Assembly (NCBI GenBank): GCA_045539475.1
Contig: JAZQFJ010000045.1
Coordinates: forward strand, 1-64,000
From: SIG480 sp045539475
Lineage (GTDB): Bacteria; Bacillota; Clostridia; Oscillospirales; JAAYXM01
Direction of reading: 5' to 3'
Length of the DNA stretch: 64,000 nucleotides
In this document: positions 9,548 through 17,085 of the stretch, piece after piece
Layout of the letters: every line of letters begins with the position of its first letter
Position numbering within the stretch: the stretch's first letter is position 1
Notes under the pieces: generated by a model
What the model was told of the DNA's origin: nothing
Database searches by the model: none
What the model saw: the letters and a program-made list of their open reading frames with translations, nothing else
Translations under genes and position numbers: made by a program

Positions 9548-11668
9548 ATGACAGAAAGAATAAAAGAGCTTACAAAATTAACGCTTGAGGGAAAAATGTA
9601 TGCAAATCCCATCAAGACCGAATTTAATAAGGAAGATATACTGTTGCCGAAGCAACAGAAAGAAGCAAAGCAGCTTTGTGAATATATTTTAAATCAGGAG
9701 CCAGTACTTACCCCATATTCAATGATGACCGGATTCTTTAACTGCAGCAATTCCGTTGTCGGCGATGTTTTCCGCCGTATGGGACATAAAACATTCGCGG
9801 AGCTTTTCACCAGTCTTTACTTAAAGCCAATCGACAATCTCTCAACCTTTGAATGGCAGCATGCAACGGCTGATTATAAAAAAGTCCTCGAAAAAGGAAT
9901 TTCTGGAATAATCGGTGAGATAGATGATTCTCTTAAGGTACATACGGATCCGAATGAGACAGAATTCTTAAATGCACTGAAATCCGTCGCCCACGCGCTC
10001 ATCAGCTGGGCACACAAATGTGCAGACCGCGCGCTCGCGCTTTCGAAAACGGTTGGTAATTGCGAATACAAAGAAAATCTTGAAAAGCTTTCAGAAACGT
10101 TATACAGAGTTCCCGAAAACGCACCTTCTTCCTTTTACGAAGCCGTGCTTACAATATATCTCTGCTTTTCCGCAGATCCGGACAGCATTGGAACACCTGA
10201 CCGTTATCTTACGCCATTTTATGAAAGCGACATAAAAAACGGAGTGATAACAAGAGACGGTGCTAAAGAAATACTTCAGGAGCTGTTTTTAATGCTTCAG
10301 GCAGCAACCCACGTGACATCAGCGTGGTTTACAAGAGGCGGCGAATCCCACTTCTGCATCGGCGGATACCTCCCGAATGGCGAGGATGGGTTCAATGACC
10401 TTTCACGCCTTATTCTCGAAGGCTTAATGGAGCTTCCCACATGGATACCACAGGTAACTCTTCGCTGGACAAAAAAGATGCCGAAGGAAGACTTCCGATT
10501 CGTACTTAACTGCGAACGGAATGACCCCAACAAGAGAATTGCTTTCCAAAACGACGAAAAGCGCATAAAATGCTATACCGAAATATGCGGCTTCCCGTTT
10601 GAAAAAGCGGTAGGATATACTACCGTAGGATGTAACGAACCGGCATTTCAGGGCGCAGTTACCGGCAGCACCTCAGCGGTAAATTTTGCCCGTTCAACAG
10701 AAACCGTTTTCTACAAAAAGAGCGATGAAATCCTGAATGCAAAAACGTTTGATGATTTCTATAATGTTTTTATTACTGAATTGCTTTCGGATATTGACGT
10801 TGCCTGCGACTATGATGATAAATACAACCTCAAGCGCGCGGAGGATATCAACTATTTATCCTCTCTTTTCTTTGACGGCTGTATCGAAAAGGCAAAAAGT
10901 GCAACGCAAGGCCCCGGCACTTTCGCTATCGCATCCATTTTTTATATCGGAATAACAAATGTAATAGATTCACTTATCATAACAAAGCAGTTCGTATTCG
11001 ATGAAAAGCTTGTTACGATGCAAGAGCTTGTTTCCGCACTCCGCGCTGACTGGCAAGGATATGAAGAGCTTCACGCCACTATTCTGAAAAAGGGTGACTT
11101 TTTCGGCAATGACACCGAACGCTCAAATTATATTGCACAAAAGCTTTTCCAAAACCTTTACGAGCATCTGAAAGATAAAACAAATCTTTTCGGTTACCAC
11201 TGGCTTATCGGCGATCTTACAGGATATCGCGATCATCCGAAATTGTTCGGTAAAAAAACAAAAGCCACGCCGGACGGAAGATATTCAGGCGATTCTCTCA
11301 AATTCGGCTTCGGTCAGAGCGAGGGCAAAGATCGGAACGGGCTCTCCGCGCTTTTAAATTCAATTGCAAAAGCCGATCCCAATGCAATCGGCTGCGGTTC
11401 AACTGTCACCAACATAATGATAGATGAGCAGTTGATAAAAAATGACGAGTATTTTGAGAAAACCGTTGATATGCTTGAAACGTACTTCAAAAACGGCGGT
11501 GTACATTTTCAGCTTACTTATGTATCAAAAGAGGACCTTCTCAACGCAAAAGTTACACCGGATAATTACAAAAACCTGCGCGTTCGCGTTTCTGGCTTTG
11601 CCGATTACTTCGTAAAGCTGAGCGATACTCTGCAAGACGATATCATCGAAAGAACAATGCAAAAATGA
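9548..11668 (+). CDS. Glycyl radical enzyme, dehydratase-like with unusual active-site motif
   Basis: A 706-residue protein of the pyruvate formate-lyase superfamily, starting at an ATG eight bases after GAAAGGTGG. The C-terminal glycyl radical loop reads RVSGFADYF, with the radical glycine near residue 683. The active-site loop reads VGCNEPAFQG, with the thiyl cysteine near 362 and a glutamate two residues later. Family knowledge: a C-x-E pair is typical of eliminating members (glycerol, propanediol and hydroxyproline dehydratases, choline lyase), where the residue between is usually Val, Ile or Met. Here it is Asn. The protein is shorter than most members (780-850 residues). It heads an operon with a short-chain dehydrogenase (ATGA overlap), a serine hydrolase and its own activase. 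The substrate is unknown; a sugar-derived or uronate-derived polyol is a guess from the lyase neighbours. Confidence 0.9.
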   Translation: MTERIKELTKLTLEGKMYANPIKTEFNKEDILLPKQQKEAKQLCEYILNQEPVLTPYSMMTGFFNCSNSVVGDVFRRMGHKTFAELFTSLYLKPIDNLSTFEWQHATADYKKVLEKGISGIIGEIDDSLKVHTDPNETEFLNALKSVAHALISWAHKCADRALALSKTVGNCEYKENLEKLSETLYRVPENAPSSFYEAVLTIYLCFSADPDSIGTPDRYLTPFYESDIKNGVITRDGAKEILQELFLMLQAATHVTSAWFTRGGESHFCIGGYLPNGEDGFNDLSRLILEGLMELPTWIPQVTLRWTKKMPKEDFRFVLNCERNDPNKRIAFQNDEKRIKCYTEICGFPFEKAVGYTTVGCNEPAFQGAVTGSTSAVNFARSTETVFYKKSDEILNAKTFDDFYNVFITELLSDIDVACDYDDKYNLKRAEDINYLSSLFFDGCIEKAKSATQGPGTFAIASIFYIGITNVIDSLIITKQFVFDEKLVTMQELVSALRADWQGYEELHATILKKGDFFGNDTERSNYIAQKLFQNLYEHLKDKTNLFGYHWLIGDLTGYRDHPKLFGKKTKATPDGRYSGDSLKFGFGQSEGKDRNGLSALLNSIAKADPNAIGCGSTVTNIMIDEQLIKNDEYFEKTVDMLETYFKNGGVHFQLTYVSKEDLLNAKVTPDNYKNLRVRVSGFADYFVKLSDTLQDDIIERTMQK

Positions 11669-12408
11669 AACTGAGAAATGATAAAATAATTGTTTTCGGT
11701 GGCGGAGGAGGCATTGGTTCTGCCATTGCAAAACGCTTTTGCGATGCCGGAGCAAAAGTTTTGATTGCAGGCAGAAGTGAAGCTTCGCTTAAAAAGGTTG
11801 CCGATGAAATCGACAGCAGGAATTTGTTTTACAAGACATTCGACATCTCAAAGGTTGATGAACATATTTCTTTTTTCGACGAAGCTGAAGCTCTTCTTGG
11901 CGAGATTAGCGGATTTGTAAACTCTGCCGCTCTCGGAAGCAAGAGAGGATATGAACCGTGGGATATAACGAGCGCTGAATGGGATGCCATGTCAGACATA
12001 AACTTCAAAGCAGCATTCTTTTTAATGCGCAATGAGGTTGACTATATGCTTAAAAAAGGCATACGGGGAAATATCCTGAATCTTTCTTCCAATGCCGCAT
12101 GTATGGATATCACAGGTAGCTACGGTGCATCAAAGGAAGCAATCGTCAAATGGACAAGAGCGTTCGGGAAAAGATTCGGTCACAAAGGAATTATCATAAA
12201 CGGAATTGCTCCGGGTGCGACGTTCACTCCCATGATTTTCGATTATGCACACGATATCAACCAAAAGTATGAACGCCACGCGATTGAGCGCTTTATCCGC
12301 CCCGACGAGATCGCAGAGCTTGCTTTTTATCTCATGAGCGACTATGGCGAAATAATCTGCGGTCATACGGTTGTTGCTGATGGCGGCGATAATGTGGCGA
12401 CATTATAA
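11665..12408 (+). CDS. Short-chain dehydrogenase/reductase (SDR)
   Basis: A 247-residue classical SDR whose ATG overlaps the stop of the glycyl radical enzyme gene by four bases, implying translational coupling. The N-terminal Rossmann motif is GGGGGIGSA (about residues 12-20). The catalytic residues are visible as LNLSSNAA and SYGASK (Tyr-x3-Lys). The C-terminal VADGG is typical. It probably oxidises or reduces an alcohol, aldehyde or ketone that is the substrate or product of the radical enzyme. Cofactor preference is not decided here. Alternative: a 3-oxoacyl reductase-like enzyme, less likely in this setting. Confidence 0.88.
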   Translation: MKLRNDKIIVFGGGGGIGSAIAKRFCDAGAKVLIAGRSEASLKKVADEIDSRNLFYKTFDISKVDEHISFFDEAEALLGEISGFVNSAALGSKRGYEPWDITSAEWDAMSDINFKAAFFLMRNEVDYMLKKGIRGNILNLSSNAACMDITGSYGASKEAIVKWTRAFGKRFGHKGIIINGIAPGATFTPMIFDYAHDINQKYERHAIERFIRPDEIAELAFYLMSDYGEIICGHTVVADGGDNVATL

Positions 12409-12475
12409 AAAACCTAATTTGTATCTGTATAACTCACGAATTATAAAATAAATTTTCCTTTTAGGAGCTACATTT

Positions 12476-13615
12476 ATGTTTGAAAATTTAAAAAAGTTTT
12501 GCGACTCATTTTTAGAAATTGATGTTCCCGGGTTTGATTTGGCGGTTTATAAAGACGGTGAGTGTATCCTACGGCATATGAACGGCTACAGCGACCTTGA
12601 AAACAAAATCAAAATGAACGGAAAAGAAAAATACAATATTTATTCCTGCTCAAAGGTTATAACCTGTACTGCAGCCTTGCAGTTATGGGAAAAAGGATTG
12701 TTTTCACTTGAGGACAAGCTTTCCGACTATATGCCCGAGTTTAAGGAAATGACGATCAAAACAGAGGGTGGCATCAAAAAAGCCGAGAACCCGATTTTAA
12801 TAAAACACTTGTTCGAAATGACAGCAGGCTTTTCCTACAACTGTTCTTCACCGCAATTAAAGAAGGCTTTTGACGAAACGGCCGGTAGGTGCCCTACCCG
12901 TGAAGTAATGAAATATTTGGCAAAAGAGCCGTTGCTTTTTGAACCGGGCGACAGGTGGTTGTATAGCTTATGCCACGATGTTTTGGCAGCTTTTGTCGAA
13001 GTGGTTTCGGGTGAGAAATTTGAAGCCTATGTCAAAAAGAATATTTTTGATGTTTTGGGAATGAATGATTCTACGTTTATGCTACCCGAATCGGAAATTG
13101 AAACAATTGCACCGCAATACAAATTTAAAGACGGTAAAGCGATCAATATCGGAAGACCTATATCTAACTATAAAATAGGCACTGAATACGCGTCAGGCGG
13201 CGCAGGTGGAATTTCTACCGTAGACGATTATATGAAATTTTTGGAAGCGATTCGTACCCATAAACTGATAAAGTCTGAAACGCTGAAATTGATGATGACT
13301 GACCGTTTAAGCTCTCATCAAAAACGCACCTATGAGGCAAAAAACACCCACGGCTACGGCTTGGGCGTGCGTTGTCCAATGGGTGACAAACGGTATATTG
13401 ATTTCGGTTGGGGCGGTGCTGCAGGCGCATTTTGGGCTATTGATGTTGAAAATGCCATTTCCCTTTATTTCGGTATGCATTTATTGTCTTCTCCCTCCCA
13501 GGGGTTGCGTTCCATGCTTTATCTCTTCGTAAGAACAGAGCTGTTTGATAACAGCGAGTTTGATGATTTGTATAAAGATTTAAAAGAATTACACGATTAT
13601 AATTTAACCTATTAA
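12476..13615 (+). CDS. Beta-lactamase-fold serine hydrolase (class C/esterase-like)
   Basis: A 379-residue protein with AGGAG upstream of its ATG, 67 bases after the SDR gene and 12 bases before the activase gene, so it sits inside the radical-enzyme operon. The S-x-x-K nucleophile motif is seen in IYSCSKVIT (about residue 60). WLYSLCHDV takes the place of the Tyr-x-Asn motif, and HGYGLGV replaces the KTG box. There is no signal peptide, so it is cytoplasmic. Such proteins are often esterases or amidases rather than penicillin-binding enzymes. It may remove an acyl group from the substrate before or after the radical step; this is inference. Confidence 0.82.
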   Translation: MFENLKKFCDSFLEIDVPGFDLAVYKDGECILRHMNGYSDLENKIKMNGKEKYNIYSCSKVITCTAALQLWEKGLFSLEDKLSDYMPEFKEMTIKTEGGIKKAENPILIKHLFEMTAGFSYNCSSPQLKKAFDETAGRCPTREVMKYLAKEPLLFEPGDRWLYSLCHDVLAAFVEVVSGEKFEAYVKKNIFDVLGMNDSTFMLPESEIETIAPQYKFKDGKAINIGRPISNYKIGTEYASGGAGGISTVDDYMKFLEAIRTHKLIKSETLKLMMTDRLSSHQKRTYEAKNTHGYGLGVRCPMGDKRYIDFGWGGAAGAFWAIDVENAISLYFGMHLLSSPSQGLRSMLYLFVRTELFDNSEFDDLYKDLKELHDYNLTY

Positions 13616-13627
13616 CGGAGAGAAACT

Positions 13628-14452
13628 ATGTCTGTTTCCACAATATTTGATATACAAAGAAATTCATTTGTTGACGGGCCCGGCATCCGCACGACTGTGT
13701 TTTTCAAAGGTTGTAACTTAAGATGCAGATGGTGTCACAATCCCGAAAGCCGGAATTTTGAAAAAGAAATATTGTTTTATCAAAACAAATGTACCGGTTG
13801 CGGAAGATGCAAGGAGATAACTGCCGACAACATAGACTTTATTTGCTTTAGCGATGCAAAGGAAATCTGTGGAAAAGAATATACCGTTGACGAAGTTTTC
13901 GGCGAAATAATCAAAGATAAAACTTTTTATGAAACATCAGGCGGCGGTGTAACATTTTCCGGTGGAGAATGTATGCTGCAGATTGATTTTCTCACCGAAA
14001 TACTCAAAAAATGCAAGGATACCGGCATCCATACGGCTATTGATACTGCAGGGCATATATCTTGGGAAAGCTTTGAAAAAATTCTTCCGTACACCGACTT
14101 GTTTTTATATGACATCAAAACTATGGATGAAAAAAAACACAAGGAATATACAGGCGTCACAAACAGGCTTATACTTGAAAACATCAAAAATCTTCTCAAA
14201 ACCGGAGCGGATATATGGGTAAGAGTCCCGGTAATTCCCGGTTTCAATGATAACGAAGAAGAAATGAGAAGCATCCGTTCTTTCTTTGAAAAGAACGGAT
14301 ATCCGAAAAAAATCGAGCTTCTTCCCTACCACGCGATGGGCGAACACAAATATACGGCACTGGGCGAAGAAGTTCATCACTTCGCCGTTCCAAACAAAGA
14401 AAAGATCGATGAACTGAATGCTGTTTTCTATGCCCATCGGCATAATTCATAA
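13628..14452 (+). CDS. Glycyl radical enzyme activase (radical SAM) with shortened ferredoxin insert
   Basis: A 274-residue radical SAM protein whose ATG follows a CGGAGAG site. The SAM cluster motif C-x3-C-x2-C is CNLRCRWC at about residues 30-37, and GGGVTFSGGE is the SAM-binding glycine motif. It should generate the glycyl radical on the enzyme encoded three genes upstream. Dehydratase-type activases normally carry an insert with two 4Fe-4S clusters of about 55-60 residues. Here only one C-x2-C-x2-C (CTGCGRC) and two isolated cysteines remain before the sequence resumes at YTVDEVF, about 24 residues later. The insert may hold a single cluster or none. Confidence 0.93.
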   Translation: MSVSTIFDIQRNSFVDGPGIRTTVFFKGCNLRCRWCHNPESRNFEKEILFYQNKCTGCGRCKEITADNIDFICFSDAKEICGKEYTVDEVFGEIIKDKTFYETSGGGVTFSGGECMLQIDFLTEILKKCKDTGIHTAIDTAGHISWESFEKILPYTDLFLYDIKTMDEKKHKEYTGVTNRLILENIKNLLKTGADIWVRVPVIPGFNDNEEEMRSIRSFFEKNGYPKKIELLPYHAMGEHKYTALGEEVHHFAVPNKEKIDELNAVFYAHRHNS

Positions 14453-14467
14453 AATACATCCGCACAG

Positions 14468-14499
14468 CTCCGGACAAAGGTGAGAACCCTTGCCCGGAG
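14468..14499 (+). terminator. Hairpin after the glycyl radical operon
   Basis: CTCCGG and CCGGAG form a stem with an imperfect inner helix and a TGAGAA loop. There is no clear T-tract on the plus strand, so it may be a weak terminator or a 3'-end-protecting structure. Confidence 0.4.
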
Positions 14500-14538
14500 A
14501 AAATTGTATTTTGCAACTTTCAAGCAAATTAAAACATC

Positions 14539-14567
14539 TTGCAAAATATGGGGATTTTTGGTACAAT
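14539..14567 (+). promoter_or_regulatory. Promoter of prmA
   Basis: TTGCAA (14539-14544) and TACAAT (14562-14567) are separated by exactly 17 bases, just upstream of the prmA ribosome site. Confidence 0.75.
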
Positions 14568-14597
14568 ATATAGTAGCAAATGTTTGGAGGTTTTTTT

Positions 14598-15557
14598 GTG
14601 GAGTGGATTCAGGTAAGTATATCTACAGCTCACGAGGGCATTGAAGCGCTAACCTCAGCTCTTGAGGATATCGGCATCCGCGGTTTTGAAATTGAAGATC
14701 CGGCAGATTTCTGTGAGTTTATGCAGGCAGAATTTCCGTACCGCGACTATGTGGACGATGACCTTGTGAAAGAAAAAACGGAAGAAAGCGTGAAAGTGAA
14801 GATTTATGTCAGCGCAAACGCCGCAGGCCACGAACAGCTCGCCGCCGTGCGTGAGCTTCTCTCATCCCTTTCATCCGATGTCTCTTTCGGAAGCCTTGAG
14901 CTTTCGTTTGAAACAATGAACGAAGAGGATTGGTCCGAAAACTGGAAGCAGTTTTTCCATCCTTTGAAAATAGGAAAGCGCGTTCTTGTCCGCCCCGAAT
15001 GGGAGGAATGCGAAAACACCGATGGCAGAGTGGTGTTTACTATAAACCCGGGCATGAGCTTCGGCACAGGCTCACACGCCACAACTCAGCTGTGCCTTGA
15101 AGCGATTGAGGAATACACAAAAGACGGCGACACCATCCTTGATCTCGGTTGCGGAAGCGGTATTCTCTCAATTACCGCATGCCTTCTCGGCGCAAAAAGT
15201 GCAGTCGCATGTGACATTGACAAAAACGCAGTGGATATAGCAGTAAGAAATGCAGAGCTCAATGGCGTAAGTCAGGATAAATTTGAGGCTCTTGCCGGAA
15301 ATATTCTGGATGACGAAGGTCTGCGCCGCCGTTTTGAAAACGAGAAGTATGACATCGTTGCGGCAAATATCGTGGCAGACGTCATTATCGGCATAAGCCC
15401 GTTTGCATCGGGTTTTGTAAAGCCCGGCGGAATATTCATTGCATCCGGCATAATAACAGAGCGCCTTGACGAGGTTCTGTCGCATCTTGAAAAAAGTTTT
15501 AAAATTATTAAAATTTGTGATAAAAACGGCTGGGCGTCTGTGATTGCAACGGTTTGA
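14598..15557 (+). CDS. prmA: Ribosomal protein L11 methyltransferase
   Basis: A 319-residue cytoplasmic SAM-dependent methyltransferase that trimethylates lysines of ribosomal protein L11. The GTG at 14598 lies seven bases after GGAGG and is chosen over an ATG at 14580 that lies upstream of that site. The N-terminal half is the substrate-recognition domain. The catalytic half carries NPGMSFGTGSHATT, DLGCGSGILSITACLLGA and VAANIVADVI, all hallmarks of PrmA. Length matches the family (about 310 residues). It has its own promoter. Confidence 0.95.
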   Translation: MEWIQVSISTAHEGIEALTSALEDIGIRGFEIEDPADFCEFMQAEFPYRDYVDDDLVKEKTEESVKVKIYVSANAAGHEQLAAVRELLSSLSSDVSFGSLELSFETMNEEDWSENWKQFFHPLKIGKRVLVRPEWEECENTDGRVVFTINPGMSFGTGSHATTQLCLEAIEEYTKDGDTILDLGCGSGILSITACLLGAKSAVACDIDKNAVDIAVRNAELNGVSQDKFEALAGNILDDEGLRRRFENEKYDIVAANIVADVIIGISPFASGFVKPGGIFIASGIITERLDEVLSHLEKSFKIIKICDKNGWASVIATV

Positions 15558-15602
15558 GGAAAATATTTTTCCTGATATCGGGCAAACTTAATAAAACAGT
15601 AC

Positions 15603-15631
15603 TGGACAAATGGTATTTTTTTTGGTAAAAT
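15603..15631 (+). promoter_or_regulatory. Promoter of the 259-residue membrane protein gene
   Basis: TGGACA (15603-15608) and TAAAAT (15626-15631) have a 17-base spacer. Confidence 0.6.
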
Positions 15632-15682
15632 ATAATGTATGGCATATATGTTGCCTTATGAGTGATTTGGGAGTGAACCGGT

Positions 15683-16462
15683 TTGAAAGAGAATAAATCG
15701 CCGAAGGATGCGGCAATGTACAGAAAAAAAGATTATGTGACTAACAAGCTCCTTCTTGTTTTCACGCTTGCATTTGCGCTTTTGCTTTTACTTATGAACG
15801 TAGGGCGCATGATGAAGAGCACAGCAACGTTTATGTCCGCGTATACCGTGGTTAAGGTTGTTGCAGTTGCCGCCGTGGTACTCGTTGCCGCGGGAATCGT
15901 TATGATGATTGTTGAGCATTCTAAAAAGAAAGATATGAGCTACCGACTTCTCTCGGGCAAGAACGTGACAGTTGCGGCTTTGTTCGTTGCAATCTGTGCT
16001 ATCGCCCTTTCCCTCGTCTTTTCGCAGAGTATGCTTATGCTTCTTTACATCTTCGTTCCTGCAGTTGTTGTTTTGTATATCATCTACTATTCATATCAGC
16101 GCGAATTTTTCCTTATCGCCCTTTCCTGTATCGTCGGCGGTATCGGAATCTGGCTTTTGGGTTCTGACCTTGTGAACACTAAAGATGTTCTCGCAATTGC
16201 AGGCGCTGCTGCACTCGTTATTCTCACTGCAGGCTTTGCACTGTGGGCACAGCTCGGAAAAGGGAAGATAAAGCTTTTCGGACGTGAGCTTGCGGTTTTC
16301 AAGGCAGATGCACGTTACGGAATCATCTACCTCACCTGTCTTTTGGTTCTTATGCTTCTTGCCGCAGCTTTCCTCGCTCCGGACCTTGCAATGTACTTTG
16401 TTTTCGCACTCATTGCATACATCGTTCTTACCGGTGTGTATTATACCGTAAAGCTTATTTAA
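15683..16462 (+). CDS. Multi-pass membrane protein of unknown function
   Basis: A 259-residue protein, probably started by TTG nine bases after GGGAG. It has about seven hydrophobic segments, separated by short basic loops such as EHSKKKDMSYR and QLGKGKIKLFGRE, and a charged cytoplasmic N-terminus. No catalytic or transport motif is recognised. It is transcribed alone between prmA and tRNA-Ser and is probably a conserved clostridial integral membrane protein. Confidence 0.8.
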   Translation: MKENKSPKDAAMYRKKDYVTNKLLLVFTLAFALLLLLMNVGRMMKSTATFMSAYTVVKVVAVAAVVLVAAGIVMMIVEHSKKKDMSYRLLSGKNVTVAALFVAICAIALSLVFSQSMLMLLYIFVPAVVVLYIIYYSYQREFFLIALSCIVGGIGIWLLGSDLVNTKDVLAIAGAAALVILTAGFALWAQLGKGKIKLFGRELAVFKADARYGIIYLTCLLVLMLLAAAFLAPDLAMYFVFALIAYIVLTGVYYTVKLI

Positions 16463-16491
16463 ATTTTATTTGAACTTTTGCAAAAAAAGGC

Positions 16492-16520
16492 TTGACGTAA
16501 ACACATTTTTCATTTATAAT
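16492..16520 (+). promoter_or_regulatory. Promoter of tRNA-Ser
   Basis: TTGACG (16492-16497) and TATAAT (16515-16520) are separated by 17 bases; the tRNA begins 63 bases downstream. Confidence 0.8.
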
Positions 16521-16531
16521 ATATCAAGTAA

Positions 16532-16566
16532 GTCGGTATTCGGCTTACACAAAACCGAATACCGAC
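16532..16566 (+). promoter_or_regulatory. 12-bp hairpin in the tRNA-Ser leader
   Basis: GTCGGTATTCGG and CCGAATACCGAC form a perfect 12-base-pair stem with an 11-base loop, between the promoter and the tRNA. It is followed by GACTTTATTTTCG. It could be a processing signal in the precursor or a relic of a terminator. Confidence 0.55.
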
Positions 16567-16583
16567 GACTTTATTTTCGACTT

Positions 16584-16675
16584 GGAGAAGTACTCAAGCT
16601 GGTCGAAGAGGCGCCCCTGCTAAGGGCGTAGGTCGCGAAAGCGGTGCGGGAGTTCGAATCTCCCCTTCTCCGCCA
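16584..16675 (+). tRNA. tRNA-Ser(GCU)
   Basis: The acceptor stem GGAGAAG pairs with CTTCTCC, and the 3' CCA is encoded. The anticodon arm CGCCC-CTGCTAA-GGGCG gives GCU at 16619-16621. A long variable arm and a GTTCGAATC T-loop complete a class II tRNA. Its 3' end is the apparent integration target of the cassettes downstream. Confidence 0.97.
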
Positions 16676-16676
16676 G

Positions 16677-16706
16677 AAAAAAGACATCCTTTAGGGTGTC
16701 TTTTTT
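16677..16706 (+). terminator. Terminator after tRNA-Ser
   Basis: AAAAAAGACATCC pairs with GGGTGTCTTTTTT around a short loop; the run of Ts lies on the plus strand directly after the tRNA CCA. Confidence 0.85.
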
Positions 16707-17085
16707 CAGTTATATTTGCCTTATGGCAAGTTATGAATTGACTTTGTCAACGCTTGTCTTATTAAAGGTAAATATATCATAACAGCAAACGAAGTTTGCT
16801 TCATAACTATAAACTCTAAACTTTCAACTTCCCTCTAAACCATTCATCTCCGCCAGAAAAACCTCATCATTCTCTCATGAAAAAACGGCAAAAACCGGCG
16901 AAAATTTGGCAGAAACTTGGCAACACAAAAAATAAATTCTGTGTTATAATTTATGGCAATGATGCTTTCGGAGTGAACATCTGTGAATTTGTGCGCGATT
17001 CATGAAGGATGCTCCGTGTGCGCAAAGCGTCAGGTTTGTATTGAAAAAACAATACAAATAAATTATAATAGAAAGGAAAACAACA
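16707..17085 (+). other. Gene-free stretch: short spacer, att-like repeat and cassette leader
   Basis: The first ~140 bases hold only a small hairpin (AGCAAAC/GTTTGCT, near 16784-16800). At 16847-16855 TCTCCGCCA repeats the tRNA end and opens a leader of about 230 bases that is nearly identical to 19076-19315. The leader has an inverted repeat AACACA/TGTGTT (16922-16945) touching a TATAAT (16945-16950). Near the start codon it has a nine-base-pair hairpin TTTGTATTG/CAATACAAA (17035-17058). A TTGAAA-17-TATAAT pair (17041-17069) and GAAAGG lie just before the ATG. Confidence 0.6.
16847..16855 (+). repeat. att-like copy of the tRNA-Ser 3' end (cassette 1 start)
   Basis: TCTCCGCCA, followed by GAAAAACCTCATC. 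The same block occurs at 19076-19084, and TCTCCGCCAGAAAAA also follows the tRNA itself. Confidence 0.6.

Noticed and set aside
12476..13615. Antibiotic-resistance beta-lactamase
   Set aside because: No signal peptide, the KTG box is replaced by HGYG, and the gene is inside a metabolic operon; an esterase-like role is more likely.
14468..14499. Riboswitch before prmA
   Set aside because: The stem lies upstream of the prmA promoter, so it belongs to the end of the previous operon.
16492..16706. Hairpins around tRNA-Ser as a CRISPR or T-box
   Set aside because: There is no repeat-spacer array, and no T-box motif is seen before the tRNA or nearby genes.
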